Shown in pieces: positions 7,986 to 17,167 of a stretch of 25,791 bases of DNA. The position numbers and the translations under genes were made by a program. This DNA is from CAZASK01 sp964487845. GTDB taxonomy: Bacteria; Chlamydiota; Chlamydiia; Chlamydiales; FEN-1388. Each line of letters starts with the position of its first letter. Within the stretch, counting starts at the first letter, position 1. The DNA lies in the NCBI GenBank assembly GCA_964487845.1, contig CAZASK010000021.1:1-25791 (forward strand). Reading direction: 5' to 3'. The notes below the pieces were generated by a model that made no database searches, was not told the origin of the DNA, and saw nothing but the letters and a program-made list of their open reading frames with translations.

Positions 7986-9395
7986 ATGACAAATCTTGTA
8001 CTGACAAATACAAAAACAAAAATGAAAGAGCCCGTGCCTACGCATCAAGGTGTTGTGAAATACTACACCTGTGGCCCAACGGTATATGCCTATGCGCATA
8101 TCGGCAACTTTAGGACTTTTGTTGCGGAGGATCTCTTGCGTAGAGCTCTGCAGTTTTTTGGATACAAGGTTCAGCAGGTGATGAATCTCACAGATGTTGA
8201 TGACAAGACAATTAAGGGCGCTATTGCACAGAAGACAACGCTCGATTCCTTTACTGCGATATACAAAAAGGCATTTTTTGAAGATGTAAGTGCGCTCAAC
8301 ATACAACGCGCAGAGCACTATCCTGAAGCTACTGCCTTTATTCCGCAGATGATTCAGATGATCCAAACACTGCTCGACAAAAATATGGCCTATCGAGGTG
8401 CTGACGGAAGTATCTACTACGCCATTACCCATTTTCATGACTATGGCAAGCTCTCTCATCTCAAGATGGATGAGCTGCAGGCTGGCGCTTCAGAGCGTGT
8501 TGGCTTAGATGAGTATACGAAAGATCATATAGCAGACTTTGTACTCTGGAAGAAGTATGACGAAGAGCGTGATGGCGCTGTCTTCTGGGAGAGTCCTTTT
8601 GGTAGGGGGCGTCCAGGCTGGCATATCGAATGTTCTGTAATGGCAGAGGCTATTTTAGGGGAAACGGTGGATATTCATGCAGGAGGCGTTGATCTCATTT
8701 TCCCTCACCATGAAAATGAGATTGCCCAGTCGGAGGCGTGTCATGAAAAGGAGTTTTGCAGGCTGTGGTTTCATGTAGAGCACCTGCTCGTCGATCATAA
8801 AAAAATGTCAAAGAGCCTTGGCAACTTTTATACGCTGCGTGATCTTCTCAATCAAGGATATACGGGAAGAGAAGTGCGCATGATGCTCTTGGCAACGCAC
8901 TATAGAAGTCAGCTCAACTTCACGAAAGACTCTTTGCAAGGGGCAAAGGCGGCTATTGCTCGCATTGGAGACTTTATCGACCGCTTGCAGCATATAGCTC
9001 CAGCAAAAGAGTCAGCATATGATCCTCATCCTTTGATTACAAAGACGATGAGCCGCTTTACGGAAGCTTTAGCCGATGATCTCAATATTTCAGAAGCATT
9101 GGCGGCGCTGTTTGAGTGCATTCGAGAGGGAAATAGCCTTTGTGATGCAGGTTCTATCGGCTATCAGGGTGCTCAAGCGCTTCTTACCATGCTCCGTGAA
9201 ATAGATGAAGTTTTGGCAATCATGCCCTTTACCCAAGATGAAATCCCTGAAGAGATCGTGCAGCTTGCAGAAGCTCGAAAAAAGGCTCGAGAGGAAAAAG
9301 AGTATGAGCGAGCAGATTTTTATCGTAAGCAGCTATTAGAAAAAGGATATCTTGTAGAGGATACAGCAGCGGGGATGCGGGTGAAAAAAATCTAA
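7986..9395 (+). CDS. cysS: Cysteinyl-tRNA synthetase
   Basis: This class I aminoacyl-tRNA synthetase charges tRNA-Cys. The 469-residue length is standard. HIGN lies at 38-41 and KMSKS at 273-277. The zinc ligands that discriminate cysteine are present as C29, C216 (GWHIEC), H241 and E245 (HHENE). The C-terminal helical anticodon region ends with ERADFYRKQLLEKG, typical of the family. It starts 8 bases after the acyltransferase fusion gene, so both are probably on one transcript. After its stop, 66 bases lead to the next gene. Confidence 0.97.
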   Translation: MTNLVLTNTKTKMKEPVPTHQGVVKYYTCGPTVYAYAHIGNFRTFVAEDLLRRALQFFGYKVQQVMNLTDVDDKTIKGAIAQKTTLDSFTAIYKKAFFEDVSALNIQRAEHYPEATAFIPQMIQMIQTLLDKNMAYRGADGSIYYAITHFHDYGKLSHLKMDELQAGASERVGLDEYTKDHIADFVLWKKYDEERDGAVFWESPFGRGRPGWHIECSVMAEAILGETVDIHAGGVDLIFPHHENEIAQSEACHEKEFCRLWFHVEHLLVDHKKMSKSLGNFYTLRDLLNQGYTGREVRMMLLATHYRSQLNFTKDSLQGAKAAIARIGDFIDRLQHIAPAKESAYDPHPLITKTMSRFTEALADDLNISEALAALFECIREGNSLCDAGSIGYQGAQALLTMLREIDEVLAIMPFTQDEIPEEIVQLAEARKKAREEKEYERADFYRKQLLEKGYLVEDTAAGMRVKKI

Positions 9396-9461
9396 AGATA
9401 AAAAGAATAGTTTACGGTATAAAGCATAATATCCTTCATCTTCTGCCAATAAGGAATCATT

Positions 9462-12400
9462 ATGGTGTCGAATATACCGTCAGATCTTCAATCTTTGATA
9501 GAATCGTGGAATAATACGCAGGCTGCTCAAGCTCCTAAGAAAAAGTGGTTTCAAAGACAGAAAACGTATGATGCGAAAACGAGCGGAGCTCATTCGCTTT
9601 TAAAAAAAACAGCAGAAAATACATATATTTTTGAAAACAAATTTACAGCTCGCTCCAATCTAGGCGGCCGTCTCAAACTTCAAAAAGAAAAGAAAGCATA
9701 TAATTTTTTAGAGAATGCAGGAATTATAAAGGATAAATTTGAAAAATTATACGAAAGCAATTCGCTTACTAAGGAGGAGCGAGGTGCACTACAAAAGTTT
9801 GCAAATGAATATAATGAAAATTTAATTGAGGTAGTAAAAAATAAAAAGGCAGAAAAGGGCGTTCCGCTCCATTTCTTCAAAAAAATATTCCAGAAGGAAA
9901 AATACAAACAATTATTAGAAGTTGAAAAAAGCAAATACGAAGCTGTGAAGCTGCCTACAAGTTGGGAGCTGAAAAAAGACACCTCAGAACTCACAACAAA
10001 CAATGAGCCACTTCTCGAACAAAATACTACTCCGCTACCAAACCCGAATCAATCGACACCTGTTCAAACATTTTCAAGCTCTGACAATTTTGTGAGGACC
10101 CAAGTGTCTCACGTTAAAAGAAAAAAGCCGCTTCCTAACAAAAGACAAACGAATCAGACTCCCACAAATCCAAAAGTAATGTTGCGTGGCAAAAAGAATC
10201 TGAATAGCCAGTCAAATACACAACATGTTTCAGAGCCTCCAAAAAAAGGATTACAGCAGCCGAAATTACAAGCTGTGTTTGGAGATAATCTGTTTCAGAA
10301 GCTACTTGAGAAGGCCGCTCAATTAAGTACAAGCTTTAAAAGTTTATTGGAAAATAGCCAGACAGCAGAGGCCTTTTTTGAAGGCTGTCCAGTAGAAGAT
10401 TTAATTGGATGTAAGGAGGTGTTTTCAAATGACCAAAATATCAAACCTCTCTTCACTCAAAATGTAAAAGATAAGCTTTTGAATCAGTTGAGTAGCATTC
10501 AGATTACAGGCAATGACCCTGTCTTACAACAAAAGGAACAGTATATTGAAAAGCAGAAGAAGGCGATTCAAAACTGCACTTTTGACACAATCCAAGATAT
10601 TGCTCCTACCTCCTGGGCAAGAGAAATAGAGCAAATAGAAAAGCAAGAGCAAGAGAGGATAGATCTCGAAACCTCAGATTCATTACTCGATGATTTAGAG
10701 AAAGTTCATGCTCAATTTAAGCAAGTAGAGCAGCAATCTGTTGCAGAAGAACAAGCTAAAAAATTGCTTCAACAAGCGAGTAACGCAATTTCGCCACAGA
10801 AGATCGTGCAATGGTTTAACGGGAAACAGAAGCTCTGTAGCGATATATCATCAACAACGTTGAATGCGTTGATCAACAGCTATCTGAATGCTGTAAAACA
10901 AGGGAGAGGAGCATCCTCACCGGAAGAAAAAATACAATATATCAAAGAAGCTGGAAATCTCTTTCAACAGATACAGGTAGAAGGAAAGAAAATTGATGAA
11001 TGTGTCACGCAATTTTGTCAGAAAAAAGAATCTCTTATCAGTGAGCTCAAGCAAAATGTATTAAGCGCGTCTATCGTTGGCCAACAAGAAAAGGAGGAAG
11101 TGGCAAAAAACTACACCCTTCAGTATCAAAATGCGACAGGTGTAGAGTCGTTACGATCCATTCTCGAGCAGCAAAAAACAGCATTTGTGAAGATCGATCA
11201 AAAGGCAAATCAGCTGCGTCTTCAGTTTGATCAGAAAAAACAAAAGGTGCTTGAAAAATACCCTGAAAGCATAGAAATAGAAACCGAATTTTTGAGTACA
11301 GAAGACCAAGAGGAGTTCAAGCAAGCTCTTCAGAGTTATCAAGAAAATTATCAAATATTATCAAAACGTCAAATAAAAGAGCTGAAGGGAGCTACGCTGG
11401 ATGAGATAGAAACACTATCTGGTATTGAGATGGATGAGATGCTTTTAGAAAAAAATCAACAATTCTTTCAGGAGATCAAAAGTAAGATAGAGCGTACGAA
11501 GCTGGCAAAGCAAAATCTGATTCAATTGATACAAGAGTACGATAAGGCGGCCCAGCAAACCCGAGAAAATTTTAAGAATATCGAAAATATCGGTGTCAAT
11601 AAAGAAGCATTGAATGGCGTATTGAGGACCTTTCAGATTCCGGAAGCAGGCGATCTTTCTCTCTATGAACAAGGAATGGAAGCAGTACAGCAGGGGATGC
11701 AAAGCCTGAACAATGTAAATGAACAAATAAGTCAGGTAAGTAACCAATTCAAAACACATGTAGAATTGACTCAAAATAAAAATATTGCAGTTAAGGTGCT
11801 GCAAGAGAATTTTCAGAAAAATGGCATAGCACTGCATGAAAAAAAACAGGTTTCTGAGAAGTTGTTGCAGCAGGTACAGTCAGCGCAAGATGCAGAAGCA
11901 CTCAAGAATATTATCCTATCTCAGGTAACTCAATTTTCAGACATTGAAAAACTTTTTTTGGAGAAAAAGCAGCAGTATATGCAGATGAAAGATCAGCTAC
12001 AGCAGCAGTATATGCAGTATGAAAAGCAACTCACTCAGGTAAAATTGTTCTTTCAACAAAATGGAGTGCAGCAGCTTTCTACAGCGCAGCCTGTGTTGAA
12101 TAAGATACAAGCGTTATCTTCGGAATATAAGCAACTTTCAAAATTTGAATTTTCGTCAAATGAAAATTTGTCTATAGAGGAATATGAGAAGCAAGCAAAA
12201 GAGCAATTACTTCTCTTAAAAAATCAGCTCGATACGCTCGCACAACCTGTAGAGTCTCTTGTAAAAGAATGTCAGCTCTTGCGGTCTGGGCTCTTGGATG
12301 CCACACAAAAGCTTCAGTCGATAACAATCGATACAAATACAAATAGAGGAAAACTACTCGTTCCACTGTGTGAGGTGATGCAGAGCTGTATACTCAACAT

Positions 12401-13520
12401 GAAAAATAAGACATCTCAGTGGCAGGCAAGTAATGAGCTGTTTCAGAAAGTATTTGTAGTATGCCAAGCTCTTATGAACCAAAATAGCGAAGATTTTGCA
12501 AAGAACTTTCTATCTATAATGGCTATCAATGAGAAGCTCCCGAATTCATTATTCCTCAAGCGCCTTGTAGCAGATGTGTTTCAAGAGGATAAAATCGCAA
12601 ATACCATTTTGCATTTTTATGCACAGCCTCAAATATTTCAAGAAATATGCACGGTGATGAATAAAGAAGTAGAGCTTCTTTTACAGATACAAGAGCAGGC
12701 TCAAGGGATTCAAAATATCAATATCTTGCCTGTAAGAGATGAACAAGCAATACAGAATATGCTGCAAAAAACACACAATATCACATCGCTTTCTCAGGAA
12801 AATATCCAAAACGTAAAGCAAGGAGTAGAGTTAGATATTTCGAATCTACAGCAATGTTTAAAGAAAGTGACTCAATTGAATGAGAGACTCCATGAAATAG
12901 CTGAGAACAAGAAGTGGTGGGGTGAGATAAGCCAACAGTTGCAGCCATATCAGCAACAATTTCCCTGGATTTCTGCGGTGAATCTTCAGGTTGGAAGGCT
13001 TTTGCAGCAACTTGATAATGCTCAAATCATCAATTACGATTTGCAGAAAGTTCTCGAAAACACTTTCATGGTGGATACGATAGAAAATATAGAAAGTCAT
13101 TTGAACAAAGAAGAGCTATTGCAAAAAATCACTGCGCAGCTTGATTTTGAGCAATTAACTCTCCTTCTCGAACAAAATACTCCAATAGGACAATTTATTC
13201 AGAAAATGGAACTTGATAAAGAATTACAAAAGCCAGAGCAGCAACTCAAAGCATATGTGGTGACATTAGGAAAGCTTGAGCCTCAGTCAATGAACGCTGG
13301 ATACTATAGAGGGCAGCAGCTACAGAACGCACAGCAGTCTATGCGCAATACGCAGCAACTTGACAGCGGTCAGCTGTATCTGGATTTAAAAAATAACCTT
13401 GCTCAGTATGTCCAGATTGAAGAAAGGGAGGCTACGCAAAAAAGGCTCGATGAGAAGAAAAGAAATGTCGAGACTTCCGAAGAAGTTCGTGAAACACCCA
13501 CTAAACGAAGAAAGAATTAG
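9462..13520 (+). CDS. Giant Gln-rich coiled-coil protein, candidate effector
   Basis: This 1352-residue protein is not recognised. Nearly the whole length after residue 280 is predicted-looking amphipathic helix with very many Gln, Glu and Lys and few Gly or Pro, for example QMKDQLQQQYMQYEKQLTQV. This suggests a long coiled coil or spectrin-like bundle. Residues about 190-275 are a disordered Pro/Asn/Thr linker. The N-terminus has basic WFQRQ and polar SIESW-type residues and no signal peptide; no transmembrane span is visible. The C-terminus has two basic patches 10-15 residues apart (KRLDEKKR and TPTKRRKN at the very end), the layout of a bipartite nuclear signal. AAGGAA 6 bases before the ATG supports the start. 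Gene composition is more AT-rich than its cysS and lysS neighbours. A secreted scaffold acting in the host is inference. Confidence 0.85.
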   Translation: MVSNIPSDLQSLIESWNNTQAAQAPKKKWFQRQKTYDAKTSGAHSLLKKTAENTYIFENKFTARSNLGGRLKLQKEKKAYNFLENAGIIKDKFEKLYESNSLTKEERGALQKFANEYNENLIEVVKNKKAEKGVPLHFFKKIFQKEKYKQLLEVEKSKYEAVKLPTSWELKKDTSELTTNNEPLLEQNTTPLPNPNQSTPVQTFSSSDNFVRTQVSHVKRKKPLPNKRQTNQTPTNPKVMLRGKKNLNSQSNTQHVSEPPKKGLQQPKLQAVFGDNLFQKLLEKAAQLSTSFKSLLENSQTAEAFFEGCPVEDLIGCKEVFSNDQNIKPLFTQNVKDKLLNQLSSIQITGNDPVLQQKEQYIEKQKKAIQNCTFDTIQDIAPTSWAREIEQIEKQEQERIDLETSDSLLDDLEKVHAQFKQVEQQSVAEEQAKKLLQQASNAISPQKIVQWFNGKQKLCSDISSTTLNALINSYLNAVKQGRGASSPEEKIQYIKEAGNLFQQIQVEGKKIDECVTQFCQKKESLISELKQNVLSASIVGQQEKEEVAKNYTLQYQNATGVESLRSILEQQKTAFVKIDQKANQLRLQFDQKKQKVLEKYPESIEIETEFLSTEDQEEFKQALQSYQENYQILSKRQIKELKGATLDEIETLSGIEMDEMLLEKNQQFFQEIKSKIERTKLAKQNLIQLIQEYDKAAQQTRENFKNIENIGVNKEALNGVLRTFQIPEAGDLSLYEQGMEAVQQGMQSLNNVNEQISQVSNQFKTHVELTQNKNIAVKVLQENFQKNGIALHEKKQVSEKLLQQVQSAQDAEALKNIILSQVTQFSDIEKLFLEKKQQYMQMKDQLQQQYMQYEKQLTQVKLFFQQNGVQQLSTAQPVLNKIQALSSEYKQLSKFEFSSNENLSIEEYEKQAKEQLLLLKNQLDTLAQPVESLVKECQLLRSGLLDATQKLQSITIDTNTNRGKLLVPLCEVMQSCILNMKNKTSQWQASNELFQKVFVVCQALMNQNSEDFAKNFLSIMAINEKLPNSLFLKRLVADVFQEDKIANTILHFYAQPQIFQEICTVMNKEVELLLQIQEQAQGIQNINILPVRDEQAIQNMLQKTHNITSLSQENIQNVKQGVELDISNLQQCLKKVTQLNERLHEIAENKKWWGEISQQLQPYQQQFPWISAVNLQVGRLLQQLDNAQIINYDLQKVLENTFMVDTIENIESHLNKEELLQKITAQLDFEQLTLLLEQNTPIGQFIQKMELDKELQKPEQQLKAYVVTLGKLEPQSMNAGYYRGQQLQNAQQSMRNTQQLDSGQLYLDLKNNLAQYVQIEEREATQKRLDEKKRNVETSEEVRETPTKRRKN

Positions 13521-13532
13521 TGGGCGTTTTTT
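13494..13532 (+). terminator. Intrinsic terminator at end of coiled-coil gene
   Basis: The inverted repeat CCCACTAA (13497-13504) and TTAGTGGG (13517-13524), with a 12-base loop, is extended by two further pairs after a mismatch and followed by six T. The stop codon TAG (13518-13520) lies inside the right arm, so the hairpin overlaps the coding end. The convergent lysS stops 5 bases further on. Confidence 0.8.
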
Positions 13533-13537
13533 AGGGT

Positions 13538-15142
13538 CTACGAAGCGGTAATCTCTTGGCAAGAGGGCTTCATCGCGGGGAAGTAGAGCACATCGCGTAT
13601 TGAATGCGAATTGGTAAAGAGCATCACCATACGATCGATTCCTATGCCAAGGCCTCCTGTTGGTGGCATTCCTTGACAGATGGCTTCAATAAAGTCTTCA
13701 TCGAGAGGATTTGCTTCTTCATCACCGGCAGCCTTTCTGTCGGCTTGTTGTTCCAACAGCTTGCGCTGCAGCTCAGGGTCATTTAATTCTGAGTAGGCAT
13801 TGCAGATTTCTTGTCCCAAGATGAAGGTCTCAAAGCGCTCAATAAGGCCAGCCTGCTTACTCGCAGGATCTCTATGCGGCTTACAAAGTGGCGTTGTCTC
13901 AATCGGATGGTCGGTGATATGATGCGGCTGTATCAGCTTTTTCTCAACGAAGGTCTCGAAGAAATGGGCCGTCAGAAGGCCTCGTGAGGCGTGTAAGATC
14001 TCCTCAGGCTTCATACCAGCGTCTATCAAAATTTTCCGCATTGCCTCATCAGAGATGCTGTCGATGTCATAGCCTCCATATACCTTGATGCTCTCTTTCA
14101 TTGTCATCCGTATCCAAGGGGCCTTGAAATCGACACGTGTGGGCTCATCATGTCCTGGTTGATGGACAGCGACAACAGTCGTCTCATGGGTAGCCATAGC
14201 TACCTTTTCGAACAGTGTCTCCACAAGTCTCATGATGTCGTTGTAGTCCCACATGGCGGCGTAAGCTTCGAGCATCGTAAATTCGGGGTTGTGGTTGCGA
14301 TCTATCCCTTCATTGCGGAACACCTTGCCGATCTCAAAGACGCGGTCCATGCCGCCGACGATAAGCTTTTTCAAAGCTATCTCAAGCGCAATACGAAGAT
14401 ACATCGTCTGGTTGAGGGCATTGTGGTGGGTGACGAAGGGCTTTGCCTGCGCGCCTCCGTAGATAGTCTGCTGGCTAGGGGTCTCTACCTCTAAAAAGCC
14501 GCACTCTTCAAAGTGTCTGCGCGTCAAGCTGAGAATCTGTGATCTTCTTCTGAAGGTAGCCTGGACAGCGGGGTTTGTGATGAGATCGAGCCAGCGCTTT
14601 CTGTAGCGAAGCTCTACATCTTGGAGTCCGGCATGCTTTTCAGGAAGTGGCAGAAGGCTTTTACAGAGGAAGGTGAGCTTGGTGACAAAGATAGTAAGCT
14701 CGCCCTTTAGTGTATGAAAAAGGTTTCCTTCTACGCCGACGATATCGCCGAGGTCGAGTCTTTTTTCGATGAATTTCAGTGGATTTTGGCCATTGGCTTC
14801 GCTCAGGTGTGCCGGATCAAGGCCATGCAATTGTGTCGCGTCTCGGTTGAGCATGAACTGAATTTTGCCACCTCTATCTTGTAGTGTGGCAAAAGCATTT
14901 TTGCCCATTGAGCGAAAGAGCATGACTCTTCCTGCACAAGCGACATGAGGTGTCTTGCCAGCTTCTGCTTCTTCACTGCTGCCTACCTTTACGCTGCCAA
15001 AGGCGGCATGAAGGTCGTCACTCGTATGTGTGGGTGTGAATTTATGAGGGTAGGGGTCGATGCCAGCTTGTCTGAGTTCTCCTAGCTTTTTGAGCCTATT
15101 TTGAAATTCTTCTGTACTGCGGTAGTCAGGCTGCTTTGTCAT
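13538..15142 (-). CDS. lysS: Lysyl-tRNA synthetase, class II
   Basis: This enzyme charges tRNA-Lys. The 534-residue protein has an N-terminal OB-fold anticodon domain (about 65-165, including GRVMLFRSMGKNAFATLQD) and a class II core. Motif 1 is around 178-225, motif 2 is RVFEIGKVFRNEG with HNPEFTMLE at about 267-292, and motif 3 is GLGIGIDRMVMLF at 497-509. About 30 residues longer than E. coli LysS, owing partly to an insert (ADRKAAGDEEANP region and the stretch near 320-345). It is downstream of rimO by 12 bases, so the two form a unit; an AGGTA site precedes its ATG. It converges with the coiled-coil gene. Confidence 0.97.
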   Translation of the reverse strand: MTKQPDYRSTEEFQNRLKKLGELRQAGIDPYPHKFTPTHTSDDLHAAFGSVKVGSSEEAEAGKTPHVACAGRVMLFRSMGKNAFATLQDRGGKIQFMLNRDATQLHGLDPAHLSEANGQNPLKFIEKRLDLGDIVGVEGNLFHTLKGELTIFVTKLTFLCKSLLPLPEKHAGLQDVELRYRKRWLDLITNPAVQATFRRRSQILSLTRRHFEECGFLEVETPSQQTIYGGAQAKPFVTHHNALNQTMYLRIALEIALKKLIVGGMDRVFEIGKVFRNEGIDRNHNPEFTMLEAYAAMWDYNDIMRLVETLFEKVAMATHETTVVAVHQPGHDEPTRVDFKAPWIRMTMKESIKVYGGYDIDSISDEAMRKILIDAGMKPEEILHASRGLLTAHFFETFVEKKLIQPHHITDHPIETTPLCKPHRDPASKQAGLIERFETFILGQEICNAYSELNDPELQRKLLEQQADRKAAGDEEANPLDEDFIEAICQGMPPTGGLGIGIDRMVMLFTNSHSIRDVLYFPAMKPSCQEITAS

Positions 15143-15154
15143 GAGTGATACCTA

Positions 15155-16591
15155 TTATTTCTTCTGATGAGATACATGTCCTACAAGATCATAGCCGATA
15201 ACGTCGGTAATGACAACAGGGTATCTTGTCCCAAAGCTTTTTACCTTTCGTATGTCATTGATGATGACAGTGCCATCGATGTCTGGACACTGGCCATAGT
15301 AGCGACCTGTCATGAGGAGCTTGGAATCAGGATGGTATCCTTCGATGACGACGTCGAGGGTTTTGCCGATAAGCTGTCTTTGCCTTTTTTCTGTCATGCG
15401 CTGCTGGACGAGGCTGAGTCTATGATAGCGATCTTGCTTTACCTCCTCTGAGAGGTGACCTGGGAGCGTTGCGGCATGGCTGTTTTCTTCTTTTGAGTAG
15501 GTGAAGATGCCTACGTTGTCGAGTGGGTAATCTTGGATAAATTGCTGCAGCTCTTGAAAGTCTTCTTCAGTCTCTCCTGGGAAGCCGACGATAAAACTTG
15601 TTCTGATCACGATGTCGGGTATTTTCCCCCGAAGCATGGTGATAGTCTCGATGACCGCTTCTTTTGAAGTCGCTCGATGCATGGCCTTCAAGACCTTGTT
15701 GCTGGCATGCTGTACAGGCATGTCGATGTAGTGCAAAATGCGAGGATCGCTTTGCATGACTTCGACGAGTCCTGGGGTGATCTCGTCAGGGTAAAGATAG
15801 AGGAGTCTAAGCCAAAAGTGTTCTGGGTAGGTATTGAGCAGCGTCTTGAGCAAATCTATGAGGCCATCTGATTTTTTGAACCCTTGGTCTTTGCCGTAAT
15901 CGCCAAGATCTTGCGCAATCAAGATGATCTCCTGCACTCCTTGCTTGAGGAGGATGCCGAACTCTTTGACGATCTGCTCTTTACTTTTGCTTTTGAGCGG
16001 GCCTTTAATGGTTGGAATGATGCAAAAGGCACAACGCTTTCTGCAGCCCTCTGCGATTTTGAGATAGGCGTAATGCTTTGGCGTGGAGACAACGCGAGGC
16101 ACTTCTCCTACTTCGAGAAAGCTCTGCGCGGAGGTGATCTCTTCGCCTGCGATAAGAGATTCTACAGCGGCTAAAATCGAGGTGACATCGCCGGAGCCCA
16201 AGAGATAGTGTACGTCAGGGCACTCTTGCTTGATGAGATCTGAGTGGGTTTGCACCATGCAACCTGTGGCGATAACACGGCACGAGCTTTTTTTGTCTTT
16301 TAAAGATTCTTTAATGGTGTCTATAGACTCTTGTCTTGACGCTTCCAGAAATCCGCAGGTGTTGATGATAATAAAATCTGCTTCTTCGAGAGCATATGCT
16401 ACCTCATATCCCGCCTGCAAAAGAATGCCGATCATCACCTCTGTGTCTACGCGGTTGCGCGGGCAGCCAAGGCTGATGAAAAACACTTTGTTTCCTGATA
16501 TGGTAAAGTCAGGAGAGAGTTTCTTCTTGCTTTTACGAGCAGGTTGTTTTTTTTCAGGCTGTTTTTCTTTATCTCGGATGATGGGTAACAT
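15155..16591 (-). CDS. rimO: Ribosomal protein S12 methylthiotransferase
   Basis: RimO is a radical-SAM enzyme that adds a methylthio group to an Asp of ribosomal protein S12. The 478-residue protein shows the N-terminal cluster cysteines C43 (SLGCPRNRVD), C79 (NTCGF) and C111 (GCMVQ). The SAM cluster is C183-x3-C187-x2-C190 in GCRKRCAFCIIP, and a C-terminal TRAM-like domain includes VVIEGYHPDSKLLMTGR. SLGCPRNRVDTEVM and the GSGD element point to RimO rather than MiaB. About 30 extra Lys-rich residues precede the usual start (KEKQPEKKQPARKSKKK). AAGGAG lies just before the ATG. The upstream gene ends 24 bases away on the same strand. Confidence 0.94.
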   Translation of the reverse strand: MLPIIRDKEKQPEKKQPARKSKKKLSPDFTISGNKVFFISLGCPRNRVDTEVMIGILLQAGYEVAYALEEADFIIINTCGFLEASRQESIDTIKESLKDKKSSCRVIATGCMVQTHSDLIKQECPDVHYLLGSGDVTSILAAVESLIAGEEITSAQSFLEVGEVPRVVSTPKHYAYLKIAEGCRKRCAFCIIPTIKGPLKSKSKEQIVKEFGILLKQGVQEIILIAQDLGDYGKDQGFKKSDGLIDLLKTLLNTYPEHFWLRLLYLYPDEITPGLVEVMQSDPRILHYIDMPVQHASNKVLKAMHRATSKEAVIETITMLRGKIPDIVIRTSFIVGFPGETEEDFQELQQFIQDYPLDNVGIFTYSKEENSHAATLPGHLSEEVKQDRYHRLSLVQQRMTEKRQRQLIGKTLDVVIEGYHPDSKLLMTGRYYGQCPDIDGTVIINDIRKVKSFGTRYPVVITDVIGYDLVGHVSHQKK

Positions 16592-16615
16592 ATGACTCCT
16601 TAATCAGTCGATCTC

Positions 16616-17044
16616 TCAGTTCTGGTTCATGTAATGCGGCGAAAAGTATGCAGTTTGTGTCTGATTTGACAATCTGTTTTTCGCAACGGAAGTCAATTTC
16701 TCCGAAGTTCTTCTCTTTGGGGAGTTGCAAGGTGTTTGGCTTCTCTTTGTGATTGGATTCTCAGTGTATTTTCGCTTTGGATTTGATGTGTTTCCCTGTG
16801 TGAAAGCGTTGTTTTGTATCACTTGTCCAAAATCGAAACGTTGAATGTCTAAGGCTCCCTGTTTTGAGCGCTTTGAACGCTCATGTGGAGCATTATGCGA
16901 CTTTCTGAGAGAATGTCCACGGAGACTTTTTCTTTTGACAGGTTTTGTGTTGTTCTGGTCTTTATTAGTAACATTTAATTGTGAGAAAATAAAAACGAAA
17001 TCATCTTCCTGTGTATTATTTAGGAATGGATTATTTATATTCAT
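16616..17044 (-). CDS. Small, very basic unknown protein
   Basis: This 142-residue protein of no known family has an N-terminal MNINNPFLNNTQEDDFVF segment that is polar and acidic. The remainder is rich in Lys, Arg, Ser, Thr, Asn and Gln and looks disordered. Several basic clusters (VKRKSLRGH, RSKRSKQ, NPKRKYT, SPKRRTSEK) look like nuclear localisation or nucleic-acid-binding patches; SPKRRT also resembles an SPKK-type minor-groove motif. There is no signal peptide. AAGGA 8 bases before the ATG supports translation. Its stop is 24 bases before rimO, so it is probably first in a rimO-lysS transcript. It could be a histone-like chromatin protein of the bacterium or a secreted nuclear effector; sequence alone does not decide. 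Confidence 0.7.
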   Translation of the reverse strand: MNINNPFLNNTQEDDFVFIFSQLNVTNKDQNNTKPVKRKSLRGHSLRKSHNAPHERSKRSKQGALDIQRFDFGQVIQNNAFTQGNTSNPKRKYTENPITKRSQTPCNSPKRRTSEKLTSVAKNRLSNQTQTAYFSPHYMNQN

Positions 17045-17167
17045 AAAAGTTTCCTTATCAAGTTATGTATTGTCCATCGATGATAACAGAGGTGTATAAA
17101 AAAATCAGCTGCAATTATTGTACTGCATCTTGTATGACATTCTCATGAATGTAAAGAGCACCACTGG

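Noticed and set aside
7935..8459. 174-codon minus-strand open frame inside cysS
   Set aside because: It is antisense to well-conserved cysS sequence, has no ribosome site or recognisable motif, and its composition follows the cysS codons.
11445..11837. 130-codon minus-strand open frame inside the coiled-coil gene
   Set aside because: It is a Leu/Ile/Phe-rich mirror of Gln/Lys/Glu codons on the opposite strand. Its apparent membrane character is an artefact.
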